Assembly: GCA_035222895.1 (NCBI GenBank)
Contig: JAVYIG010001818.1
Span: 124,001 to 188,000 of the forward strand
Reading direction: 5' to 3'
Origin: Strongylocentrotus droebachiensis
Taxonomy: Eukaryota > Echinodermata > Echinoidea > Camarodonta > Strongylocentrotidae
DNA: 64,000 nt
Position 1 is the first letter of the stretch. Each line of letters opens with the position of its first letter. The position numbers and the translations under genes are program-made. Of this stretch, positions 25,139 to 36,572 are shown one piece after another. Below the pieces are notes generated by a model. The model searched no databases. It worked only from the letters and a program-made list of their open reading frames with translations, and was not told the DNA's origin.

Positions 25139-25588
25139 TTAAAGGGGAAGTCCACCCTGATGTTCAAGTTGTTTTAAATATAAAGACAAGAAAAATGAGA
25201 GGAACAGGTCAGTGAAAATTGAGCAAATTCTGATTAAAAATGAGAAAGTTACAAATTTTGAAGATGCGATCAATCAAACAGATATTGGCAACTGTGTGAC
25301 GAATCTTGCGAGCACCCCTGTCATTTCTAATGTACTAAAATAAATTAAACATTATTTATTTTCCCTCAAGAAAACTTTCAATCATACATGCACACTAAAT
25401 ACAATTATTGCAAATATGTTTCTATTCAAACCCTGAATGGAAACAAATCTATTCCATCATCAATAACAAAAAAAATGAAATGTTATGTACCTGTAGAGCA
25501 AATTGGAGAGGAGTTCACAAGAAACATCAGTGTTGCTACCCCCCCCCCCCCCCACCCCCTCCCCCCTAAACAAATATATATATTTCAC

Positions 25589-25600
<12 letters not shown>
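25139..25600 (+). mobile_element. AAAGGGGAAGTCCACCCTGA MITE, 3' truncated
   Basis: Starts TTAAAGGGGAAGTCCACCCT and shares the internal AGCAAATTCTGATT block and the CAATCATACATGCA block with the complete copy at 26753-27302. The right terminal repeat is missing; a C-rich run (25540-25566) and an AAT microsatellite follow. Confidence 0.75.
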
Positions 25601-25619
<19 letters not shown>

Positions 25620-25667
25620 ATAAATTAATTGATTAATAAGAAAGAAATAAAGAATGATATCTCTTAC

Positions 25668-25746
25668 CCTGAAAGTGAAATGTCTTCTGGTCCACTGTTA
25701 CAGTGAATGTAGAATCATCTTCATCATCTATCCCTATTATTGCACC
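25668..25746 (-). CDS. OSBPL9: OSBPL9-like gene, coding exon 3 (PH domain)
   Basis: Acceptor TTTCTAAACAG, 79 bp, donor GTAAGAG, phase 0 in and one spare base out. The 26 residues [20 protein letters not shown] plus KTFHFQ are almost identical to human ORP9 ([26 protein letters not shown]). This is the core beta-strand region of the PH domain. Confidence 0.98.
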
Positions 25747-25940
25747 CTGTTTAGAAAGAAAAAACATAAATATAACAAAAATCATAATTTTAAAAGTGCA
25801 TACAGCATACCATCTCTACTAATAGCACACCTACAATGTATTTATAAGCAGTCTTTCAATTTACCACCAGTGATTACAATTAGAGCAAGAGCACAAAGAC
25901 AATGAAATCCAATGCTCATATTGTTCACATTTTCACAGTT

Positions 25941-26640
25941 CACAGTAGCCATATAAGATGTAGAACAAGATGACCACTCATCAAGCTTGCTGCAGTAGCC
26001 ATATAAGATGTAGAACAAGATGACCACTCATCAATCTTGCTGCAGTAGCCATATAAGATGTAGAACAAGATGGCCACTCATCAAGCTTGCTGCAGTAGCC
26101 ATATAAGATGTAGAACAAGATGACCACTCATCAAGCTTGCTGCAGTAGCCATATAAGATGTAGAACAAGATGACCACTCATCAAGCTTGCTGCAGTAGCC
26201 ATATGAGATGTAGAACAAGATGACCACTCATCAAGCTTGCTGCAGTAGCCATATAAGATGTAGAACAAGATGACCACTCATCAATCTTGCTGCAGTACTG
26301 AGTAGCCATTATAAGATGTAGAACAAGATGACCACTCATCAATCTTGCTGCAGTAGCCATATAAGATGTAGAACAAGATGACCACTCATCAATCTTGCTG
26401 CAGTAGCCATTATAAAATGTAGAACAAGATGACCACTCATCAATCTTGCTGCAGTAACCATATAAGATGTAGAACAAGATGACCACTCAATCTTGCTGCA
26501 GTAGCCATATAAGATGTAGAACAAGATGACCACTCATCAATCTTGCTGCAGTAGCCATTATAAGATGTAGAACAAGATGACCACTCATCAATCTTGCTGC
26601 AGTAGCCATATAAGATGTAGAACAAGATGACCACTCATCA
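25941..26640. repeat. 50-bp minisatellite, about 14 copies
   Basis: Unit of 50 bp starting GCAGTAGCCATATAAGATGT. About 14 copies, most almost identical, with small indels near 26298, 26409 and 26488. It sits in OSBPL9 intron 2, about 200 bp upstream of exon 3 in the sense of transcription. Antisense open frames here are products of the repeat. Confidence 0.97.
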
Positions 26641-26752
26641 ACCGCCTGTCCACCCATATCTCGTTACCATAGCAACAAATCATGTTATTAGGCTTAAAAT
26701 TGGCTTTTGAAGTCTGTTGTGCTTTTTACACAAGGATGCCTCAATTGCCTCA

Positions 26753-27302
26753 TTTAAAGAAAAAGTCCACCCTGATATTAAAGTTACTTTTAATAGAAGC
26801 AGATCAAAAGATACATGTACATGTAAAAGATAAACAGAGAGAAACATCAAACATGACAGTGAAAGTATGAGCAAATTCTGATTGAAAATAAGAGCATTAT
26901 GAATTTTTGTAGCTGCAATCAATCAAACACAAATTATCAACTCAGTGATGTATCTTGCGAGGTACTAACAAAAAAATCAGAAATGTCTATTTTCCCTGAA
27001 GAAAAGTTTCAATCATGCATGCAACCTAAATACAATTATTGCAATTTCATGTTTCTATACAACCCCTGGTTAAAACAAATCTATTCCATTATCAATACCT
27101 AAGAAATGAAAGTTTATGACATTTTCTGTACAGAGCAAACATGAGAGGACAGCGCATTATACACAACAGTTTTGCCAATTTGTGTTTCACTGAAGACAAC
27201 CAAAAAAATTGGATACTGGTACTGCTCAAACTTCACTAGTTTGTTCATCTTTTTCTGCTTTGTTATTAATCAGCTAATTATCAGGGTGGACTTCCCCTTT
27301 AA
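26753..27302 (+). mobile_element. AAAGGGGAAGTCCACCCTGA MITE, complete
   Basis: The left TIR (diverged, AAAGTCCACCCTGATATTA) and right TIR (ATCAGGGTGGACTTCCCCTT) are inverted. About 550 bp, non-coding. A relative lies at 25139. Confidence 0.8.
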
Positions 27303-27436
27303 AACACTTTCAATTGGTTGGTTTGTATTCAATTGTCTTTGTAGGGTGCATTTGTATGATTTCATGACACAATATAATAATCACATGCAGATCTGATATA
27401 CGCTCACACTATGGCTTCAATTACTTACTTGGTAGA

Positions 27437-27880
27437 TTAGCCCTCTTTTCCTAAGGGAAGGGCTCTCAATTGACTCTTAAAAGACGCCACTGTAGGTGCA
27501 GACACTACTTTTTCTGGTAGGTTGTTCCAAGGTTGGACCACTCTGTTAGTATAAAAGTGGCCAGCCAGTTGAGTTCTGGAACGTCTTTGGAACAATTTTC
27601 TAGAATGCCCTCTTAATTCCTTATTTGGGTGGGAGAAGAATCTTTGTGCTGGAGTTGTATACTAGCCATTAAGGTATTTGTACAAATTGATAAGGTCTGT
27701 TCTTGCTCTTCTCTCCTTCAATGTCTCAATAGGAATTTCCTTGTTACCAAGACGTAGGCATTTTGTCTGCACCTTCTCTAACTTCTCAATATTCTTCTTT
27801 GTAAGTGGGCTCCAAGCAATTGAGTCATCAGTATTAATATTTGTTGCAAATATATGGAAAGCAAACTGTTCCACTCAGAT
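27437..27880 (-). pseudogene. LINE (CR1/L2-like) ORF2 C-terminal remnant
   Basis: Minus-strand translation gives WSPLTKKNIEKLEKVQTKCL, then LKERRARTDLINLYKYLNG, an in-frame stop, then TTPAQRFFSHPNKELRGHS and, further on, RVVQPWNNLPEKVVSAPTV. These are the conserved blocks after the reverse-transcriptase domain in CR1/Jockey-type LINEs (W.P...DI..LE.VQ.R, ERR..GDLI..YKI..G, W N.LP..VV.A.). The reverse-transcriptase core is absent, so this is a short 3' remnant. Confidence 0.85.
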
Positions 27881-28245
27881 ACGGTAGATAATAGTTTACA
27901 GTCAGATTAACTATACACTGTGATGCTATGAAGTGAGGATCTTTAGAATGTCTTACTATTCTGGGTTTTTGAGATTTCAGACAGCCTGATTTTGACAAGG
28001 CTGTGTTTCTCAACACACCTTCATATAACTTTATAAAACAAGCTAAACAAATCTCACACGCCTCAGTGACGCTTGTGATATATCAAAGAATGTGAGTCTA
28101 ATAACCATGTAACCATGTAGGACCCTAGCTACTTCACTCCTTTTCTTCCTTTCCCTCATTCTTTTCTTCTTTGTCAGATTCTAGATATCTTGACCATGTC
28201 TCTTCAAACTGCTGATTTGATTCAAAAGCTTCCAATATCCTAATG

Positions 28246-28668
28246 TAGAGGTGTTGTGCTCTAGATGATACTTAACCGGACTGTGGATCACATGGTTCAT
28301 GGTTTGAGTCCTGATACTGCACTAATATCCTTTGGTAAGATATTAAGCTACATTTGCCACTCTTCACAAGGTGTTAAAAGGGTACCAAGAAGGATGTTAA
28401 AAGGGTACCAAGTAGGATGTTAAAAGGGTACCAAGTAGGATGTTAAAAGGGTACCAAGTAGGATGTTAATGTGGTTGGATTGGCAGGTGTGCATTAGTAA
28501 AATGGCGCCTGGCCAGAATACTCACTGGGGATCGAGCGGAGCAATGCACTATCTATTTAATACAGATTAGCGATTAATTCAATGACTGGGGTAATCGTAA
28601 TTACAATGTAAAGTACTAAGAAACATAGTTTTAAGAGCTATACAAATTTGACTATTATTATCATTTTA
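28246..28668 (+). mobile_element. tRNA-derived SINE with internal 23-bp expansion
   Basis: tRNA-like head from GTAGAGGTGTTGTGCTCTAG, B-box GGTTTGAGTCC at 28301, body block ATTTGCCACTC, and tail ACTATTATTATCATTTT. The body segment TGTTAAAAGGGTACCAAGTA is tandemly repeated four times (23-bp unit, about 28372-28463), unlike the other copies. Confidence 0.75.
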
Positions 28669-28669
28669 A

Positions 28670-31184
28670 TTATTACTCTTTATGTCTATTCACACAGAGT
28701 GAATTGATCTACATGTAGATCTATTCTGAAGAAACCCTTGAATGTAGCAGAGATGTACATGTAGCTCAGTGGATGCCCGGATGAAGCAGTGTTCTAAGAG
28801 GCTCACTGACCTGAAATCACGTACAGTGGCTTATCTAGCTTACATGAACAAGTAGGGTAAAGTTTGAAGTTGGTATACACCCCCTTTCCCCAGAGACCTA
28901 GCTCTGATATGAAATCAAGTTCAGTGGTAAATCCAGCATAGGATCAAGCCTACAGCTGACGTATGACCATGCCCCCTTGAGCAATCTAAACGCTTGCTTC
29001 TTTAAGTTCTTTGATCATATGCAAAAATACATTATTAAATCAATTACAAGCAGTATATGCACTGAAAATTCTTACAGGAATGGGTACCGATATTCACATT
29101 AAAAAGCTTACCAGCACATCTGACACCCACATCATATCCATAGCAAATCACTGTCATTTATATCCTATATATTAAATTTACTTTCTCAAGAGGAAAATGC
29201 CAACAGACATACACAAAAAATGACTGTATCAGGCTGTAGTAAACTAAGTTATCCTAACTTCTCATATTTCAGGGTTTTTTCGCTAACTTTCACATCATTG
29301 CATGTTAGGAAGGTTGCATTGTCCCATTTTGTTCCTCATGAAGTCTCATATCCAGTATCAAACAACTGTCCATTGCAGATCATATGTATAGACTTGTACA
29401 GGTAGGTCAAGCTCCAAGTAGATGTAATCAATCTGGGTATTCTAACACATTTGAATTAAAAAGTATAAAAAAACCAACTCCAAAACAATCTTTACAGTGT
29501 CCTTAGCATGACAAACATGTTCATTGTTCATTGTTTAATACACAGGTGTACTCTGCTCTGATTAAACATGTGTCCCCTGAAGTACTAAGACATCATGAGT
29601 CACATTAAACAACACTGCCCTCTATTGGCAGTGGGCAAAGGCTTTAAAGCATTTCATACCAGACTGATGTCTATACAGCTGTCCACTCAATGATAAAAGT
29701 TCTACATGTACGTGTGAGCTTCCATACCACTTAATTGTAAAGCATCTCGGCCCACACATGCAAGCTAGTTCAGCAGTAGGTGCCCTGGATATTTGTTATA
29801 CTTTACTCTGAGAAGTGATTTATTTACAGCTCCCTCCTCTATAAAGTCTAACTGCTTGAAAACCAGATCACTTGAGAACACTCCCAACAGAAATACATGT
29901 AGCATGTCAATGTAGTCTCCAGAGCCTGAAAACACTTGTAAAAACAGGTACACTGTCCATATGTTCAATAATGAATTGAATTGATGCTGTACTTCACTTG
30001 GCAGTCAAAAGACACCCTTCATTCACTTGCTGGTACGTATGCTGCAATAATGCAGTTTATCCAATTTAACTCAATCCCACACAAGACTGACATATGGAGC
30101 ACAACATAAAACAACCATCTTCCTAACTCGGATTAGTCATCTGAATTATTCTGAATCCAAGCAAAGACACCTCTCAATAGTCTCTCTTCCGCAAAGGTAC
30201 ACACTTATACACAGAGGTACAAAAAACTGTCCTTCAGATTTGTACTATATTTAAAGCATGGAGTGAGTCCATGCTTGAAGGCTCCCAGACAAAACCCTAT
30301 TAAAACAGCTCAAATGAACAACTACCAGTACTGTATGTTACGGATGTTACAGGGGGGGGGGGGGTATAATTTTCAATTTTTTTTCAATGCTTCCCGAAAT
30401 TGCAGACAGTGTAAATGAAGTAGAAAGCTCATGCAAGCATAGCCTTGTTTGCCATGTTTTCAATCACTTCTTCCAAAGTTTGTCAGTTCCACTCTTGAGT
30501 CTAGCTCCAGGTTTGAATTAGTGCAGGAACAACACATGATTGTGAGCCAAGGCTAGGGTGCCTACATGTATATGGCGGCAGAGTTGTGCGCAATATACAT
30601 GTAAGTGTAGAATTATTATCATTATTATGATTGATTTCAATTAGCCCAAACCAGCTTGAGACCCGTTATTGCTAGTTCAGATATGAAGTTACAAGGTAGA
30701 CCATGGCATTTCTTTATAACGTGTAAATCTATGAAAACTGCTTGCAACAAAAGATCTACACAAATTCACTGAGCTCTGTTTTACAAGATACAGAAATGTG
30801 ATATGTGTTATATTTTACACTTACATGTAAGTCATCATTTTTGTTAATGCAATGGCTTACCGCATCACATCTGAATAAGGCTTTAGTGCTTCTTGATAAT
30901 AAGAATTACAGAGCTTGAAATTCCAGTCTGCATTAGCACAAATCAAGCAATGCACAGTCATATGAGGAGTTACAAAGTAAGTCTAGCTACAGCAAGACCT
31001 AGTCTAAATGGGTCTCTATACTGATGCATTAGCCAGCTAACTGGCTTTAAATGTAACAGCAGGCTATTGCACACAAAAAAGTACTCATTTGCTTAGGAAA
31101 ATGTATAGCTTGTATGACTAATGTCCCAAGATTGACAGTGAAATACCCCGATACTCACATTTTCACTGCAAACTACATGTAGCT
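28670..31184. other. OSBPL9 intron 2, unassigned
   Basis: About 2.5 kb of intronic sequence; a G run lies at 30352-30363. Short open frames on both strands show no family resemblance. Confidence 0.5.
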
Positions 31185-31244
31185 CAGGTTTAGTTGTTAT
31201 CGGGCAGGTTTAGTTGTTATCGGGCAGGTTTAGTTGTTATCGGG
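31185..31244. repeat. 20-bp tandem repeat, 3 copies
   Basis: CAGGTTTAGTTGTTATCGGG occurs three times exactly. Confidence 0.95.
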
Positions 31245-31921
31245 CAGGATTAACAGGCTATTTCATTTAAAACTTGGTCTACTGAAAACAAGGTACAGTA
31301 CCCCATCATCAGGTAAATGTAGATCAGAGTTAATGATCTGTGTCAAATGTACTCGAAACAGATAGCATGGCAAAACTATTAACATTAAAAGGTAAAAGTC
31401 TATGAAACTTCATACAAAAACCATTCAAAATTTTCAAATTGTATGTATTGGTAGTGACAATGGTATTGAATTTCTTGAAAATTATCCCTATATTGATAGT
31501 TTTTATGAATTTAGAATACTGACCTACAAAAAGAATTCCTATCATTCTTCATTTAAAATGAACATCCGTTCATTCTTTTAAATTTGTCAGGAATATATAT
31601 TTGTTTACTAGGTATATAAGGAAAAGTAATTGCATTAAAATGCCAAAATATTAGTACTTTTACGTTCTGGGTTTGAAAAACAAACAAACAAATAAACAAA
31701 CAAAACAACCTGTGAAAATTTAGAACAGCAACCCTCTTCTTCACAGAGGCAATAGATCCCATCCAAAAATGTAAATGGTATAGTCCCAAAGCACTCATAA
31801 GTCAGAACACGTTTGTCTGCTGGCATCTCTTCTCTAGCTATGTAGTATGTTGTCATTATACAAGTCACCAGTCTTTTCCATCCTTGATTATCCTTGGATG
31901 GCTTACATTAAAAACACATTG

Positions 31922-33330
31922 ATATGCTTGAACAAATTCAACGAAGGGCAACACGTTTGATACTAAAGCCCTTTCACACCGGATCTGCGTAGAAGTGGCG
32001 TACCGAGTACGCCAAAATTAGGCTGCATATTCATGAAAAAAATGTTGCCTCGGCGTGGTCCCGCAAAGGCACCACGTACCTACCGCATATGCAATTGGCA
32101 TACATGTACCTATGTGCACTATTGTGTATAACAAGTGTAGGGTTGCGTACGTTTATGTAAGCCTGGCGTAAAGGGTACGTACATTTAGGTTTGCTTCCAG
32201 TTGCGTACCGTTGCTTACTGTGTGCAGGTAGGATCTAGGTTGCTTTTATACGTCTAGTGTTTACGCCAAAACTACGCGAAAAAAATTGAACATGTTTAAT
32301 AATTTGCATCCATCTCACGTACCCCTTTTGCGTCCCTCAGCGTACAACGTGTGAGTCAATAAAAAGTTTACACCTAGAAATTTGCTTATTATTAAAAAAA
32401 TCATCTATGAACAGTAAATGTATTACATCCTATAAAAGAGCGTTTTATCCCAAAATCATTTGGTATCATTTTTGTTTGGTTTGTGTTCACACTTGGATGA
32501 ACAGGAGGCATTGTTTGCGAGAGTGCAGATATCTGCCTACAGTATGTGATATGGGGTATGGGATTAAAGTGAGAGAATGAATTCAATGTATCAAATGAGA
32601 TGCATTACATACATGTATGCTTTTTGCAGAAGCAAAGTCACACACACAAACGCGTGTGCACAAATGTTTGTTGATATTTGATATTTGATATGTGTGGCAT
32701 GATTAATTTTGTTAGGGATTTTATTTGGATCTGCAATGACCGAATTAATACCCAAATCCCAATTGTTTTATTCAAACATCACATAAGCAACTTTGGCGCA
32801 AGTCGATGCCTACACTCTCGCAAACAATGCCTCCTGTTCATCCAAGCATCAACACATATCACACAAAAATGATACTACATGATTTGGGATAAAACGCTTT
32901 CTCATAAGATGTTTAGTAATTTACTGTTCATAGATGATTTATAAAATAATTATCAAGTTTCTAGGTGTAAACATTTTTGGACTCACAACGTAGTTACGTA
33001 AGGCAGCGTACGCTCGGCGCAGTTGGTACGCACCACTACGCAACTCTACATATGGCCTGGTGTGAAAGGGGCTTAAGACAGCAGGAGATTATGATCAGTG
33101 TCTACAACATTTGGAATGGTACACACTTGAAATCCACTATAATTTTCTCTATAGTTTCATTTTTTGTTAAATCGTTGTATGGCTTGATAAGGTGTGAAGT
33201 GGCAGTAGATAAAATCAAGATTTGTGTTTTGCACTCAGAGGAGAATTTAAGAATTGTTTATTTGAAGGCAAGAACTGCGGTCCATAGGTTTCCAATAGTC
33301 TGGAAAAGGCTTGTCTGATCAAGGCCTGAA
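31922..33330 (+). pseudogene. LINE (CR1/L2-like) remnant split by a DNA transposon
   Basis: Plus-strand translation reads LEQIQRRATRLIL up to about 31966 and resumes after 33073 as TAGDYDQCLQHLEWYTLE. Together these match the ...VQRRATRLI.....L.Y..RL..L...TLE block downstream of LINE reverse transcriptases. Later parts (to about 33330) are decayed, with stops. Confidence 0.7.
31967..33073. mobile_element. PIF/Harbinger-like MITE with TAA target duplication
   Basis: TIR AGCCCTTTCACACC at the left; GGTGTGAAAGGGGCT at the right is its reverse complement with one extra base. Both ends are flanked by TAA (31964-31966 and 33074-33076), as expected for PIF/Harbinger. The interior is long and without a transposase. 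It interrupts a LINE remnant, which gives relative ages. Confidence 0.7.
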
Positions 33331-34223
33331 TGCAGGGTTGAAATTGTGTCAGGTATGATAGAAAATGCTCTTCAGGTCCTCACGATTGAGATTTTGAAAG
33401 TGCACCTGTAGTTTAAAGCTTTTGTAAAAATGTAAGAATTTTTGGTGAATATTGTTTATCAATTCTTAAAAAGTAATAACTAAATGACTCAATACTACGA
33501 ACATGTGTATTTACATTTGATAGATTATTTTCATGTTAATTGCTGGTAATTCAAATGTCAAGTAACCGCTTCTCCAATAACTCAGAATATGATTCATCTT
33601 AGTTTTCATAATCCAAGCAGTGCAAGTGTTAACAGCATCTATCCCTAGTTATGATCCAAATCTTCTGATTCTCCCTCTCCCTTGTTTTCTGCCTCTTTTT
33701 CTGTTTTTTCCTTTCTTCAACTCTTATTTCTTCAGGATTCAATATAGCTACATTATAAATATATACCTCCCATCTTTCAATTTATATGTAATATATTTTA
33801 TAGTGTAAATCACATTTTTTGTTTAGATACTTGTGCAGTCGACCATGTGTTGGAAGGAAGGCCTATGGGCCATGTTATTTAGTTGACCTATTCTTTCCCA
33901 GGGCGCCTGGTCAGGTGCACCAGTGTCTTTGATATTATTGCCATATTTTTGGTTACTCATTTGTTTGTTATTTCTTGACATGTATTGAATGTGCCAAATA
34001 AAAAATATTGATAATAATTAGAACATTGTACAGATGAAGGGTATTTACAGTGGTAAAGAACAGGAGTGGTATTTTGAAAATTATGTTAACTGTAAAATCA
34101 CGAACAGATACTTTGTTATGTATGCTAGTAGTTCTATGTCGTGAAAAGATATATTCAAAATATGAGCTTCAAATATTACTTCTCTTAAGAGACTTTGCAA
34201 GTTTAAATACACTCTCAATTATA

Positions 34224-34345
34224 AAAGGTACTATGTCCCATTTGCAGGCCAAAACAAAAATAAAAAGGTTAAATTCCAACAGCATTTGATACTAATTCAG
34301 AACTTCCCTCTGAACAAAATGTTGTAATTGGTACACTTTAAATTG
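34224..34345 (+). repeat. Partial copy of the 3.3-kb TIR element
   Basis: Starts AAAGGTACTATGTCCCATTT and continues through GCAGGCC and AAAAGGTTAAATTCCAA, as in the right arm of the element at 3323-4846. Confidence 0.75.
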
Positions 34346-34524
34346 GTTTAGTAAAAAGATGTTTATTGTCATAACAAATAGATCTACATTACGACAATTC
34401 ATTGGTTAATTTCTACGGATCCATCAATAAGTGTTTATTCCATGCAATTTGTATTTGTGATGACAATTTACATAATTTCACAAACAAAAAACATAACACA
34501 TCGTGTGAAACAATCAAAGCCTAC

Positions 34525-34575
34525 CTTGAGACGAACACATCCTCTCCTCGATCCTCTCATCATCTTATCCCGAGA
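34525..34575 (-). CDS. OSBPL9: OSBPL9-like gene, coding exon 2 (PH domain)
   Basis: A 51-bp exon with acceptor TCGATGCAG and donor GTAGGC, phase 0 at both ends. The 17 residues SRDKMMRGSRRGCVRLK match human ORP9 SKDKMMRGSRRGCVRLR. It bridges exon 1 (LLSYYT) and exon 3 (GAIIGIDDE) exactly, so the PH domain is complete across exons 1-4. Confidence 0.98.
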
Positions 34576-34595
34576 CTGCATCGATAGAATATTGA

Positions 34596-34748
34596 GAAAG
34601 ATTGAGAGAAAGAGATTTAGAGAGAGGTAGAGCAAGAGAGAGTGTGTGTGTGTGTGGCAAGAGGAAGGGAAATAAAGAGAGGAGAGGAGAGGGGAAGAGC
34701 ATAAGAGAGTGGAGAGAAAAGAGGAATGGTGAAGAGAGGAAAAAGAGA

Positions 34749-34787
<39 letters not shown>

Positions 34788-34800
34788 GAACAAGTAGGAG
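34596..34800. repeat. GA-rich tract with (GT)n and (GA)n
   Basis: Purine-rich stretch including (GT)n at about 34641-34653 and an uninterrupted GA run at about 34750-34783. It lies directly upstream (minus-strand sense) of exon 2. The strand-symmetric open frames here are artefacts. Confidence 0.85.
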
Positions 34801-35227
34801 AAACAGAATAAGATATAAATAAAAGCAAGACAGAAAAGAGAAAACAAGAGAGAAATATGGATAAATTAAGAGACAATACTTTTTTTGTACCAGTTAACTG
34901 ACAAATAACATAAAGCACTGTTTTTTTTAATATATACCAAATGTGTCCCCAAAAGGGTCAAAAATAAAATTATTTTTACTTACTTCAAACATGTATTTTT
35001 AGGATCAGGATTCAGGACTATTCATATTTTTGAGAAATGCAAATTTTGGAGCTTAATCTATCTCCTTATTTATTCACCAGATATGAATGCTATGAGTTCT
35101 TACAATTTTATTGTGAACTATAAGTAATTAATGCTAAATATATTACTCATTGCGGATATAGTATCGAAAATAATATCGCTAGTGATATTCGTTTGTCTCG
35201 CAATGTGGTCAATAAGGAATCTAAAAG

Positions 35228-35270
35228 ATCACGACGTTTCGTATGCTACTGCAATACTTCGTCAGGTGAT
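35228..35270 (-). ncRNA. Hammerhead ribozyme motif of a Penelope-like element
   Basis: On the minus strand: stem I strand ATCAC, core CTGACGA, spacer A, stem II GTAT with a 9-nt loop and ATAC, core GAAA, then CGTC and the matching stem I strand GTGAT. Both invariant boxes (CUGANGA and GAAA) and stems I and II are intact; stem III is minimal (GAAACGTC), as described for hammerheads in Penelope-like elements, which may act as dimers. It lies downstream of the minus-strand copy of the endonuclease, as expected for a PLE pLTR. Confidence 0.75.
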
Positions 35271-35474
35271 AAAAACTGTTGTAAGCAAGGGTCTTTTATA
35301 CTTTACGGGAGGACCGTAAAGCGGTCTAAAATTCGATCGATAATTGGAACAATAACGCCCAATGCCTATTGGTCGACGCACATGGTGATCGACCAATCAC
35401 CAAGGCCGCTGGTTCGGCCGCTGGTTCGGCTGATGCACCAGGCCTATTGGCCGACGCATACGGTACTCGACCAA

Positions 35475-35718
35475 TCAACGGGCCGCTGGCTCGGGCCGTC
35501 TGCTGAATGGAATCGACCGTTGTTGGCTGGCAGGACGGCGAGTGTCATGGCGGCGTATCGTCCGCATCCAAAATTCGGGGATATCGATCCCGTTGTCTCT
35601 GTTGAAATTATTAGGATTGAGACGGATATTGATAGCTTCTTTTACCCTCCGTGTATACCAATGCCGTTCTTGGGAAAGGCATTGAACCCCGTCCCAGTCT
35701 GGTTGATGCTGGTTGTCC
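35475..35718 (-). pseudogene. PLE endonuclease C-terminal fragment, minus copy
   Basis: Encodes the region from NQHQPDWDGVQCLSQ to the stop after SRRPEPAAR, including EAINIR and the DNGIDIPEFW block that end PLE endonuclease proteins. The catalytic GIY-YIG part is missing, cut off at the inversion point 35718. Confidence 0.85.
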
Positions 35719-36130
35719 AATTCCTCCACATAGACGGGACGGCATTGTGTACAACATCCCTTGTAAAGGATGTGATAGATCCTACATCGGTGAAACTGCC
35801 CGTCCGATAAAAGAAAGAATCACTGAGCATAAGAGGGACGTCAGACTCCGTCGAACTGACAACTCAGCCGTAGCCGAACATGCTTGGGACAACCAGCATC
35901 AACCAGACTGGGACGGGGTTCAATGCCTTTCCCAAGAACGGCATTGGTATACACGGAGGGTAAAAGAAGCTATCAATATCCGTCTCAATCCTAATAATTT
36001 CAACAGAGACAACGGGATCGATATCCCCGAATTTTGGATGCGGACGATACGCCGCCATGACACTCGCCGTCCTGCCAGCCAACAACGGTCGATTCCATTC
36101 AGCAGACGGCCCGAGCCAGCGGCCCGTTGA
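35719..36130 (+). pseudogene. PLE GIY-YIG endonuclease fragment, plus copy
   Basis: The translation begins within the spacer (PIPPHRRDGIVYNIPCKGCD) and runs to a stop at 36130. It shows the GIY-YIG signature as IVYNI and SYIGET, the downstream RPIKERITEH helix with a conserved Arg and His, CKGC cysteines before the motif typical of Penelope-like elements, then EAINIR and the terminal FNRDNGIDIPEFW block. The reverse-transcriptase domain that should precede it is absent (5' truncation). Any start codon upstream falls in antisense sequence of the other copy. Confidence 0.88.
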
Positions 36131-36304
36131 TTGGTCGAGTACCGTATGCGTCGGCCAATAGGCCTGGTGCATCAGCCGAACCAGCGGCCGAACCAGCGGC
36201 CTTGGTGATTGGTCGATCACCATGTGCGTCGACCAATAGGCATTAACCAAACTTCACTCGATAAAAGGATAAGGTAAGAATTCTCAATAGATTTTTGTTT
36301 CAAT

Positions 36305-36520
36305 TCGGCATATAAAAGACATATCGACTGCTTTAATATTCAAGGTCTGGCTGCTTTATATGCTCTCGGGAACGCGAGCACCTCCTGCCATGACCCCTCG
36401 GCGCGCCGCCCACCCAGGCACGCCTCAGGGCCATGGCAGAAGGTGCGCGCGTTCCCTTGAGCATATAAAACAGCCAGGTCTCTCAAAGCAGTCGATATCT
36501 CTATACAAGTACTAGTAGTC
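36305..36520. mobile_element. Foldback element related to 12286-12450
   Basis: Edge TTCGGCATATAAAAG and GACTGCTTTAATATTCAAGG match the inverted edge of the 12.3-kb element. The GGTCTGGCTGCTTTATATGC arm, with CTCGGGAACGCG, returns as CGCGTTCCCTTGAGC plus ATATAAAACAGCCAGG. The loop is GC-rich. Confidence 0.7.
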
Positions 36521-36572
36521 ACCGTGACTGTCACAGTACTAGTAGCACACACAGCTGCATTTCATGGCAAAT

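Larger units (their letters stand above)
35361..36245. mobile_element. Penelope-like element, near-perfect inverted dimer
   Basis: The left arm 35361-35718 is the reverse complement of the right arm 35887-36245. The roughly 118-residue conceptual translations of the two arms in equivalent frames agree over their length. The 168-bp spacer belongs to the plus-strand copy and holds the rest of its endonuclease. Two 5'-truncated copies of one element have thus inserted tail-out. With the hammerhead at 35228 the minus-strand copy extends at least to there. Confidence 0.88.

Noticed and set aside
32977-33318. A 113-codon plus-strand frame
   Set aside because: It starts in the DNA transposon and continues out of frame through LINE remnant sequence.
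35193-35810. A 205-codon plus-strand frame across the Penelope inverted repeat
   Set aside because: It is mostly antisense to the endonuclease of the minus-strand copy and is mirrored on the other arm.
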